Assembly: GCF_023073315.1 (NCBI RefSeq)
Contig: NZ_JADPJH010000033.1
Location: 194,132 to 258,131, forward strand
Direction of reading: 5' to 3'
DNA length: 64,000 nucleotides
Source of the DNA: Bradyrhizobium sp. 1
GTDB taxonomy: Bacteria > Pseudomonadota > Alphaproteobacteria > Rhizobiales > Xanthobacteraceae
Under the pieces are notes generated by a model. It saw only the letters and a list, made by a program, of their open reading frames with translations. It searched no databases and was not told where the DNA came from. Of the stretch, positions 33,768-40,780 are shown one piece after another. Made by a program: the position numbers and the translations under genes. Every line of letters begins with the position of its first letter. Within the stretch, counting starts at the first letter, position 1.

Positions 33768-35653
33768 TCGGCGGACTCAATCGGCTTGGCAATAAGAGGC
33801 GATCCTGGCGGCGATGCCTTCCTGCGCCGCTGCGCCAGCATCTCCAGCATGCCGACGATGCCCTTGGGGAAGACGACGACGATCAACACGATGAAACCGC
33901 CGAGCACGAGCTTCGACAAATCGGTCTGGCTGACCAGCCAGATGTTGAGAGCCTTGTAGACGATGGCGCCGATCACTCCGCCCGACACCGTCTCGACACC
34001 GCCGAGCAGCACCATGACCAGCGCATCGACCGACAGCGAGATGCCGAGATTGTCGGGGAAGACGCTGCCCTTGAGATAAGCGAACAGCGCGCCGCCGATG
34101 CCGGCGGTTGTGCCCGCGATCACGAAGGCCGTCCACTGGATGCGCTTGGCATTGATGCCGACCGCTTCAGTGCGCAGGAGCGAGTCGCGCGTCGCCCGAA
34201 GTGCGTAGCCGAACGGCGAGAACACCATGACCCGCAGCGCAATGGTGACCAGCGCTGCGACGCCGAGCGCCAGCCAGTAGAAATGCGACGGGCTCGCCGC
34301 CCATTTCTCCGGCCAGACACCGAGTATGCCGTTGTCGCCACCTGTCACGCTCACCCACTGGAACGCGATCGACCAGACGATCTGCGCGAAAGCAAGCGTC
34401 AGCATGGCAAAATAGACGCCGGAGAGCTGCACGGCAAAGAAGCCGAACACCGCAGCGCCCATGCAGCCGAGCAGCGGCCCGAGCAGGAGACAGACGATCA
34501 TCGGCAGCCCCGCCATCTTGGCGAGGAAGGCGACGCCATAGGCGCCGAGCCCGAAATAGGCGGCGTGGCCGAAGGACGCGAGCCCGCCCACCGACATCAG
34601 GAAATGCAGGCTGACGGCGAAGATGACGAAGATCGCGATCTCCGAGCCGACGGTCAGCGCGTAATTGCCGGCGAACAGCGGCAGCGTCGCTGCGACGACC
34701 AACGCTGCCAGCGCGGCCAGCCGCTCATTCGACGTCAGCGGCCGCCAGGGATTGACGGTGAGACCCGGCGTCTTGCGCGCGGCCGCCTCCGGTTTGCCGA
34801 ACAGGCCCCAGGGCCGCACGATCAGCACGGCCGCCATCACCAGGAAGACGAGGATGATGGAGATTTTCGGAAAGATGAGAATGCCGAACGCGTTCAGCTC
34901 CGAGACCAGCACGGCCGCGACGAAGGCGCCGACGATGCTGCCGAGGCCGCCGATCACGACGACGACGAAGACCTCGACGATGATGCGCAAATCCATGGCG
35001 TGATGCACGGCATCGCGCGGGATCTGGAGCGCGCCGCCGAGGGCTGCGAGGAAGACGCCGACCGCGAACACGCTCGTGAACAGCCATTTCTGATTGACGC
35101 CGAGCGCTGCGACCATGTCGCGGTCCTGCGTCGCCGCGCGCACCAGCACGCCCCAGCGCGTGCGCTGGAACAGCAGCCAGAGAATGCCGAGCACGACGGG
35201 GCTGAGCACGATCAGGAACAGATCATAGCTCGGGATGTTCTGGCCGAAGAAATCGACCGCACCCTTGAAGCCCGGCGCGCGGCGGCCGACGAGATCGTCA
35301 GGGCCCCAGATCAGCACCACGAGATCCTCGACCATCAAGGTCAGGCCAAAGGTGCCGAGCAGCTGAAACAATTCGGGGGCGTGATAGATGCGCCGGAGCA
35401 GCACCATCTCGACGAGCACGCCAATCAGCGCCACGGCAAGGGCTGCGACAACGACGCCGCCCCAGAAGCCGAACGCGCCGGAGAAACGCTCCGTCAGCGT
35501 GAAAGCGATGTAGGCGCCGATCATGTAGAAGGCGCCATGCGCGAAATTCACGATCCGCGTCACGCCGAAGATGATCGACAGGCCCGAGGCCACCAGGAAC
35601 AGCGACGCTGCGCTGGCGAGACCGGTCAGAAACTGTACGACATAAAAGGCCAT
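33764..35653 (-). CDS. livHM: Fused LivH-LivM ABC permease
   Basis: This 629-residue protein joins the two permeases that are normally separate. The LivH half (residues ~1-290) holds GLSIIFGVTRIVNFAHGAFYMIGAY, ATQDRDMVAALGVN and GGLGSIVGAFVAAVLVSE. The LivM half (~300-610) holds SVGGLASFGHAAYFGLGAYG, FGYALRATRDSLLRTEAVGINA and GGVETVSGGVIGAIVYKAL. Together they give some 16 TM helices. The fusion needs no partner permease. A 172-bp hairpin-rich gap separates it from the binding-protein gene upstream. Confidence 0.88.
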   Translation of the reverse strand: MAFYVVQFLTGLASAASLFLVASGLSIIFGVTRIVNFAHGAFYMIGAYIAFTLTERFSGAFGFWGGVVVAALAVALIGVLVEMVLLRRIYHAPELFQLLGTFGLTLMVEDLVVLIWGPDDLVGRRAPGFKGAVDFFGQNIPSYDLFLIVLSPVVLGILWLLFQRTRWGVLVRAATQDRDMVAALGVNQKWLFTSVFAVGVFLAALGGALQIPRDAVHHAMDLRIIVEVFVVVVIGGLGSIVGAFVAAVLVSELNAFGILIFPKISIILVFLVMAAVLIVRPWGLFGKPEAAARKTPGLTVNPWRPLTSNERLAALAALVVAATLPLFAGNYALTVGSEIAIFVIFAVSLHFLMSVGGLASFGHAAYFGLGAYGVAFLAKMAGLPMIVCLLLGPLLGCMGAAVFGFFAVQLSGVYFAMLTLAFAQIVWSIAFQWVSVTGGDNGILGVWPEKWAASPSHFYWLALGVAALVTIALRVMVFSPFGYALRATRDSLLRTEAVGINAKRIQWTAFVIAGTTAGIGGALFAYLKGSVFPDNLGISLSVDALVMVLLGGVETVSGGVIGAIVYKALNIWLVSQTDLSKLVLGGFIVLIVVVFPKGIVGMLEMLAQRRRKASPPGSPLIAKPIESAE

Positions 35654-35677
35654 CGGCGGTCCGGGTTGGTGTTTGAG

Positions 35678-35815
35678 TCACCTCGCCCCGCTTGCGGGGA
35701 GAGGTCGAATTGCGAAGCAATTCGGGTGAGGGGGAGCCTCCGCGAGTCGTCTCTCACCTCCCTCGGGGAGGCTCCCCCTCACCCCAACCCTCTCCCCGCA
35801 AGCGGGGAGAGGGAG
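35678..35815. repeat. Large GC-rich inverted repeat inside the liv operon
   Basis: Two outer arms (CCCCGCTTGCGGGGAGAGG at ~35686 and CTCTCCCCGCAAGCGGGGAG at ~35790) and two inner arms (GAGGGGGAGCCTCC and GGGGAGGCTCCCCCTC) form a long stable hairpin. The sequence belongs to a dispersed family seen in Bradyrhizobium intergenic regions. Lying between the binding-protein and permease genes, it could slow exonucleases and keep binding-protein mRNA in excess. Confidence 0.8.
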
Positions 35816-35825
35816 AAGCAAGAGG

Positions 35826-37028
35826 TCAATCCTTCGGACGCAGCTTCTCGACTTCGGCGTCGCTGGGCAGATAGTCCGAGCCCTTCTTGTAAACTGCATC
35901 CACCATCACGCCTTTGCCGTCTTTCTGCGCGGTCTTGCCGACATAGGCGCCGAGCGTCGACTGGTGGTCGATCTTGCGGAAGGTAATCTCGCCGAACGGC
36001 GACGGCATGGAGATGCCTTCGGCCGCCGCGATCATCTTGTCGGTATCGGTCGAGCCGGCCTTGGCGATGATCGCCGCCGCCGACTTGATGGTCTGGTAGC
36101 CGACGATCGAGCCGAGGCGCGGATAGTCGTTGTACTTGGCCTGATAGGCCTTCAGGAACGCATCATGCTCGGGCGTTTTGATCGAGTACCAGGGATAACC
36201 GGTGACGATCCAGCCCTCGGGCGTCTCGTCCTTGAGCGGATCGAGATATTCGGGCTCGCCGGTCAGGAAGGACACGACCTCGCGCCCCTTGAACACGCCG
36301 CGGGTGTTGCCTTCGCGTACGAGCTTGACGAGGTCAGGACCGAACGTGACGTTGAGGATCGCTTCGGGATTGGCGGCGGCAACCGCCTGCACCACCGGGC
36401 CCGCATCGATCTTGCCCTGCGGCGGCCACTGCTCGTCGACCCACTGGATGTCGGGGCGCTTCTCCGACATCAGTTTCTTGAACACGGCAACTGCCGACTG
36501 GCCGTATTCATAGTTCGGCGCGATCGTCGCCCAGCGCTTGGCCGGCAGCTTGCTGGCGGCTTCCACCAACATCGCGGCCTGCATGTAGTTGGAGGGGCGC
36601 AGGCGGAACGTATACTTGTTGCCCTTCGACCAGGTCACGGCGTCCGTCAGCGGCTCGGCCGCGAGGAAAAACACCTTCTTCTGGTTGGCGAAGTCGCTGA
36701 CGGCGAGACCGATGTTCGACAGGAACGTGCCGGTCAGCATCGCAACGCCTTCGCTGGAGACCAGCTCATTGGCCGCGGTCTGCGCATCCGCCGGCTTGCC
36801 GCCGTCGTCCTTGGAGACGACCACGAGCTTCTTGCCGTTGATGCCGCCGGCCGCGTTGATCTCTTCGACCGCGAGCTGCCAGCCCTTTCGATAAGGCTCG
36901 GTGAACGCCGGCAGCAGCGAATAGCTGTTGATCTCGCCGATCTTGATCTCCTGCGCCACGGCCGAATGAGCCATGCCGCCCGCCAGAAGCGCAAAGGCCG
37001 CGCCGATGAAATAATTTCTTGCTCGCAT
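35826..37028 (-). CDS. Branched-chain-type ABC substrate-binding protein (LivK-like)
   Basis: This 400-residue periplasmic protein has a signal peptide (MRARNYFIGAAFALLAGG...VAQ) and the type I PBP fold: KIGEINSYSLLPAFTEPYRKGWQLAVEEINAAGGINGKKLVVVSKDDGGKPADA. Such proteins in catabolic operons commonly bind aromatic acids, amides or urea instead of leucine. The start at 37028 excludes a tandem-repeat-encoded extension. Operon membership with the nicotinate genes suggests nicotinate or a precursor as ligand. Confidence 0.87.
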   Translation of the reverse strand: MRARNYFIGAAFALLAGGMAHSAVAQEIKIGEINSYSLLPAFTEPYRKGWQLAVEEINAAGGINGKKLVVVSKDDGGKPADAQTAANELVSSEGVAMLTGTFLSNIGLAVSDFANQKKVFFLAAEPLTDAVTWSKGNKYTFRLRPSNYMQAAMLVEAASKLPAKRWATIAPNYEYGQSAVAVFKKLMSEKRPDIQWVDEQWPPQGKIDAGPVVQAVAAANPEAILNVTFGPDLVKLVREGNTRGVFKGREVVSFLTGEPEYLDPLKDETPEGWIVTGYPWYSIKTPEHDAFLKAYQAKYNDYPRLGSIVGYQTIKSAAAIIAKAGSTDTDKMIAAAEGISMPSPFGEITFRKIDHQSTLGAYVGKTAQKDGKGVMVDAVYKKGSDYLPSDAEVEKLRPKD

Positions 37029-37050
37029 CCCAACCTCCAGTTTTGAACTC

Positions 37051-37104
37051 GCCAAGTCTTCTATTCTCGCCAAGTCTTCTATTCTCTCCAAGTCTTCTAT
37101 TTCA
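37051..37104. repeat. Three tandem copies of an 18-bp unit
   Basis: GCCAAGTCTTCTATTCTC occurs at 37051-37068 and 37069-37086, with a third copy at 37087-37104 that differs at its first base and at its 3' end. It lies between the DUF1185 gene and the LivK gene and overlaps the DUF1185 stop. It looks like a small replication-slippage array whose copy number may vary between strains. Confidence 0.85.
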
Positions 37105-37681
37105 AACCGTCTTCGCCCTTGATCTCGGCAACCGTGAGCCCCCCGACGCGCGGCAGCGGACGGCCGCTGTCGGTGACGGCGACCGCGACCATGATCTCGT
37201 TGGCGCGCGGCGCATCGTTGATCTGCACTTCCATGCCGTCGAAATGGCTACGCACGAAGGCGGCGTCCTTGTGCCCGAGCGGAATATCGAGCGACGTGCC
37301 GGGGCCGCTGCGCTTCTTCGACGACGGGATCAGCGCCGCGCCCTTGCCCAGAACCTTGCGCACCGGCGCACCCATCTTGGGATGAAGGATCGCGGCCGCG
37401 TGCTCCAGCTCGCCGTTCTCGCCGACGGCCGCCGCCTTGCCATAGCTCTGCGCCTTCGCGCCATCGATGCCGAGCGCCGCCACTGCGCGCTTCGACAGCA
37501 GCTCGCCAAGCTCCTCGCCGATCGCGATCAGCGGCGAGAGATCCTCGACATATTTTCCGGCAAAGGGATTTTCGATGACGGCGATCGCAGCCGCGCGCCG
37601 GGTCGGCGGCGAAACCTGGCGCCCCATCTCCATCTGCGTCTCTTCGACGACGGTGACGATCTTGCGAATGATCGCGCTCAT
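37097..37681 (-). CDS. DUF1185 'amino acid synthesis' family protein
   Basis: This 194-residue protein matches the DUF1185 family: IVTVVEETQMEMGRQVSPPTRRAAAIAVIENPFAGKYVEDLSPL near the N-terminus and GKAAAVGENGELEHAAAILHPKMGAPVRKVLG in the middle. The family name derives from neighbourhood, not biochemistry. Members often come with ABC transporters and ring-modifying enzymes. It lies 15 bp below the UPF0280 gene. In this operon a role in handling a nicotinate-pathway amide or lactam is possible but unproved. Confidence 0.8.
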   Translation of the reverse strand: MSAIIRKIVTVVEETQMEMGRQVSPPTRRAAAIAVIENPFAGKYVEDLSPLIAIGEELGELLSKRAVAALGIDGAKAQSYGKAAAVGENGELEHAAAILHPKMGAPVRKVLGKGAALIPSSKKRSGPGTSLDIPLGHKDAAFVRSHFDGMEVQINDAPRANEIMVAVAVTDSGRPLPRVGGLTVAEIKGEDGLK

Positions 37682-37696
37682 ATTTCGCTTCCCTGC

Positions 37697-38593
37697 TCAG
37701 ACATGAACCGCATTCTCCAGCACAGCCGGGCGCGGTCGTTGCCGTTCGATATCTTTCGGTCCAACGACGAGCATATCACCACAAAGCTGCAACACGGCAC
37801 CCTCGATCAATCCACGATCGAACAATTGCAGTGCACATTCCGCGCCAGATTCCAGCGCGGCGGCGATCTCGTTCTGCGACAATTCACCGACATCACGCGT
37901 AACAAGGCGCGCGCCGAGATCGCTGTCGGGTTGAAGCTCGTTTGCGGGTTGGCGGATGATGGCGGGGTGTCCGGGCAGATCGACGGCGTTGGCGATCACA
38001 GTCGCCGCCGCATCGGCCTGCGAGGCCGTTGCCGCGAGCACCGTCACGGCGTCCGCAATCCCGAGCGAAAAGCTGCGGCCATGGCGGCCGCTGGTCGCGA
38101 TGCCGCGCGTGGGATCGTTGGCATCAACCTTCATCGTCCGCATCACACCGTCACGATCGGGCCGATCCATCAGACCGACCGAAAAATGCTGGCCCTTACC
38201 GAGATGAAGCGCAATATCGCCGCCATTGTTCACATAGACGCGGTCGAGCGACGCGGCGTCGAGCATCGCGCCAAGAACTTCCTCGGCCACACTGCCGGCG
38301 ACCGCGGCCATCGGCGTAATGAAGCCATCGGTGGCATAGGGCGCGACGGCGGCGTGCATCCGACGCGCAACCACACCCTTCAACGACGACCGCTCCTTGG
38401 CGGCGGTCCGCAGTTGCGGCAGCTCCGCGCAGAGTTCGTCGAGCAGTCCGGTGAAACGGCGGGCCGCTGCTGCATAGGCTGCTCGCACTTCGTGTGCACG
38501 CCCCCTCGCCTCGACAATCAGATCGATCGGTCCATCCTGCAAATGCAGCCGCCGGCCATCAGACAGCAACGCGATCTGCGGGAGCCTCGTCAT
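37697..38593 (-). CDS. UPF0280 protein, ApbE superfamily
   Basis: This 298-residue cytoplasmic protein is of the COG2122/UPF0280 type, which shares the fold of ApbE flavin transferases. Motifs include PYATDGFITPMAAVAGSVAEEVL, VNNGGDIALHL and TSGRHGRSFSLGIADAVTVLA; the NNGGDIA and GRS/ADAVTV blocks parallel the NxGGD and TAD-type motifs of ApbE. It overlaps the 6-hydroxynicotinate reductase gene by 4 bp. A job in attaching or supplying flavin to that reductase is my inference. Confidence 0.8.
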   Translation of the reverse strand: MTRLPQIALLSDGRRLHLQDGPIDLIVEARGRAHEVRAAYAAAARRFTGLLDELCAELPQLRTAAKERSSLKGVVARRMHAAVAPYATDGFITPMAAVAGSVAEEVLGAMLDAASLDRVYVNNGGDIALHLGKGQHFSVGLMDRPDRDGVMRTMKVDANDPTRGIATSGRHGRSFSLGIADAVTVLAATASQADAAATVIANAVDLPGHPAIIRQPANELQPDSDLGARLVTRDVGELSQNEIAAALESGAECALQLFDRGLIEGAVLQLCGDMLVVGPKDIERQRPRPAVLENAVHV

Positions 38594-40047
38594 GCCCGAG
38601 GTCCGGGAATCGGGTTCTGCCAGGGCAATTGGCGGACGTCGTCGCCGTTCTGCACTTCGGACAGCGGCTTCACGTAATCCATATGACCGCCGAGCGCCGC
38701 ATAATCCGACAGCTTCATCGTAAACTCGATCGGCGCGACCAGCGCCGGTGTCGGCACATAGCCGAACGCGCCTGATGGCATCTGCGTCACGTCGACCATG
38801 TAGGTGATGCCGCCGCCCGGCCAGACATAGACCGGCGCACCGCCGCTGGTGACGCGCGTGAGTGCGTCCTTCACCGAACGCGTCAATCGCACCGGATTGT
38901 CAGTGACACCCGCGCGCAGCGAGCCGCCGGCGCCAGCCATGAACAGCACCGTGCACAGCGCCGGCTCGCAATTCTCCTGGATACGCTCGACCGAAAACCT
39001 CAGGTCGGCGGGCATCTCGGTCTCGACCGGCTTCAAGGCCTCGTCGAGCACGTAATACGACGAATGCTCGCCGGTCGTGGAGACCATCAGCATCGAGAGG
39101 CCGACCCTGGCCTCCTTCGCGTCGAACGGTCCAAGGATCGCGAGCGGATCGGAGATGTTGGTGCCGCCCCAGCCCGTGCCGGGATCGGCAACCTGGAAAT
39201 AGCGGCCGGGCGTCGAACGCCGGCCCTTCATCTTGATGCCGGTGTCGGCGATGTCGAGCAGTTTTCCGGCCTGGTGCTCGCTGAGCACGCCGGTGATGTG
39301 GTCATCGACCACCACGACCTCATCGACCTTGCCATGCCACTGCTTGGCGAACATGCCGATCGTCGCCGAGCCGCAGCCGACGCGCATGCGCTCTTCTTTC
39401 ACGCCGTTGACGACCGGCGGCTGGCCGGCCTGCACCATCACGCTCGCGCCGCCGTCGATGGTCAGCTCCACCGCCTTGCAATTGGCGAGGTCCATCAGCG
39501 TGTCGCAGGTGACGCGGCCCTCCTTCTTGGAGCCGCCGGTCAGATGGTGCACGCCGCCAAGCGACAGCATCTGCGAGCCGTATTCGCTGGTGGTGACGTG
39601 ACCCACCGCCTCGCCCTGCGCGCGCACGGTCGCGGTTTCCGGGCCGAGATAGCGGTCGGTGTCGATCTTCACCTTGATTCCGCAATAGGAGAAGATGCCC
39701 TCGGTGACGACGGTCACCATGTCGACACCGTCGATCTCGGACGACACGATGAAGGGCGCCGGCTTGTAATCGGGATAAGTCGTGCCCGCACCGATCGCGG
39801 TGACGAAAGTCGAGGGCTCGTGGACGATCTTGCCGTCCCAGTCTTCCGTGCGGCTGAATGGCACCAGCTTGCCGCCATGCGACACCGTGCGCTCCAGGAT
39901 TACATGCGGATCGACGCGGACCAGCTTGCCGTCGTGATTGGCATAGCGGTCGCAGGCACCCGCCGCGCCCGGCTTGATGTAGCACATCACCGGACAGGCA
40001 TCGCAACGGATCTTGTCGATGGCAGAGCTCGTTGTTTCCATCACCAT
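38590..40047 (-). CDS. hnr: 6-hydroxynicotinate reductase (Hnr)
   Basis: This protein of about 485 residues resembles the clostridial 6-hydroxynicotinate reductase that reduces the 6-hydroxynicotinate ring to 1,4,5,6-tetrahydro-6-oxonicotinate with reduced ferredoxin. An N-terminal Cys cluster (CDACPVMC followed by Cys ten positions later) should hold an Fe-S centre. The rest is conserved, with GGVHHLTGGSKKEGRVTCDTL, VGCGSATIGMF and ADPGTGWGGTNISDP. Starts at 40047 and 40041 are both possible; the longer frame runs over the operator. It is the first gene of the eight-gene operon ending in marR. Fpr probably regenerates its donor. Confidence 0.82.
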   Translation of the reverse strand: MVMETTSSAIDKIRCDACPVMCYIKPGAAGACDRYANHDGKLVRVDPHVILERTVSHGGKLVPFSRTEDWDGKIVHEPSTFVTAIGAGTTYPDYKPAPFIVSSEIDGVDMVTVVTEGIFSYCGIKVKIDTDRYLGPETATVRAQGEAVGHVTTSEYGSQMLSLGGVHHLTGGSKKEGRVTCDTLMDLANCKAVELTIDGGASVMVQAGQPPVVNGVKEERMRVGCGSATIGMFAKQWHGKVDEVVVVDDHITGVLSEHQAGKLLDIADTGIKMKGRRSTPGRYFQVADPGTGWGGTNISDPLAILGPFDAKEARVGLSMLMVSTTGEHSSYYVLDEALKPVETEMPADLRFSVERIQENCEPALCTVLFMAGAGGSLRAGVTDNPVRLTRSVKDALTRVTSGGAPVYVWPGGGITYMVDVTQMPSGAFGYVPTPALVAPIEFTMKLSDYAALGGHMDYVKPLSEVQNGDDVRQLPWQNPIPGPRA

Positions 40048-40075
40048 GCCAGAGCCAGCGGACACCGCGGTTATC

Positions 40076-40089
40076 GTTCGTATACGAAC
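40076..40089. promoter_or_regulatory. Nic operator B before hnr
   Basis: GTTCGTATACGAAC is a perfect 14-bp palindrome 29 bp upstream of the hnr ATG at 40047. It contains the core TTCGTATACGAA shared with operator A and, with two R/Y changes, operator C. It probably binds the MarR protein encoded at the end of this operon. Confidence 0.7.
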
Positions 40090-40227
40090 AATGTTGCGCG
40101 CGGTCCCGGAGACTGTCAAGCGGCGGTGCGGCGCAAAAGATGCGGCTGCCGCATAAAGCCTCATTTGCCTATCCGCTTTGTCCACAAAGCGGGCAGTCGC
40201 GTTGCAGTGCGGCATGCACGGCTTGCA

Positions 40228-40243
40228 CGTTTGTGTACAAACG
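40228..40243. promoter_or_regulatory. Nic operator C before nicA
   Basis: CGTTTGTGTACAAACG has perfect 7-bp arms around GT and lies 55 bp before the nicA ATG at 40298. Its core TTTGTGTACAAA fits TTYGTRTACRAA. Operators B and C sit at opposite ends of the 250-bp divergent hnr/nicA region, one per promoter. Confidence 0.65.
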
Positions 40244-40297
40244 GTATCGTCGCGACGTAGATTTTGAGATGAGTTGATCGAGCGCTTGGGAAAGAGG

Positions 40298-40780
40298 ATG
40301 ATTCAGACACCGATCCGCCTCACCGTAAACGGCAGGATCCACGAGGTCATGGCGGCGCGCGAGACGCCGCTGCTCTACGTGCTGCGCAACGACCTCGCGC
40401 TCAACGGCCCGAAATACGGATGCGGCCTGGGTGAATGCGGCACCTGCACTGTCCTGATTGACGGCATGGCGGCGCGCGCCTGCGTCGTTCCGATCAGCGG
40501 CTGCGCCGGGCGCGACATCGTGACGCTCGAAGGGCTCGGCACCCGCGACAAGCCTGATGTGGTGCAGCAGGCCTTCATCGCGGAGCAGGCCGCGCAATGC
40601 GGCTATTGCCTCAACGGCATGATCATGACCACCAAGGCGCTGCTCGCGATCAACCCGCAGCCTTCAGAGCAGGAGGCGCTCGCTGCGCTGCGCTACAATC
40701 TCTGCCGCTGCGGCACGCATGTCGAAATCCTTCGCGCGGTGATGCGCGCATCGGGTCAACTCGCCGGGGCCAGTGATTGA
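40298..40780 (+). CDS. nicA: Nicotinate dehydrogenase 2Fe-2S subunit (NicA)
   Basis: This 160-residue subunit of the xanthine-oxidase family carries two [2Fe-2S] motifs: KYGCGLGECGTCTVLIDG...C (plant-ferredoxin type) and CGYCLNGMIM...LCRCGTH. It agrees with Pseudomonas NicA along its length, starting MIQTPIRLTVNG. It relays electrons from the molybdenum site to the haem domain of NicB. I choose the ATG at 40298 by homology, although GAGG touches it; a TTG at 40274 is the alternative. Its stop overlaps the nicB ATG by one base. Confidence 0.9.
   Translation: MIQTPIRLTVNGRIHEVMAARETPLLYVLRNDLALNGPKYGCGLGECGTCTVLIDGMAARACVVPISGCAGRDIVTLEGLGTRDKPDVVQQAFIAEQAAQCGYCLNGMIMTTKALLAINPQPSEQEALAALRYNLCRCGTHVEILRAVMRASGQLAGASD

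Noticed and set aside
35678..35815. Inverted repeat considered as an insertion-sequence remnant
   Set aside because: There is no transposase fragment and no target duplication; it matches a dispersed intergenic repeat type instead.
33749..35986. 745-codon plus-strand frame opposite the LivHM gene
   Set aside because: It is antisense to a protein with clear LivH and LivM motifs; no domain or ribosome site supports it.
37051..37104. Short tandem repeats considered as a CRISPR array
   Set aside because: The units abut with no unique spacers and there are only three; no cas gene is nearby.
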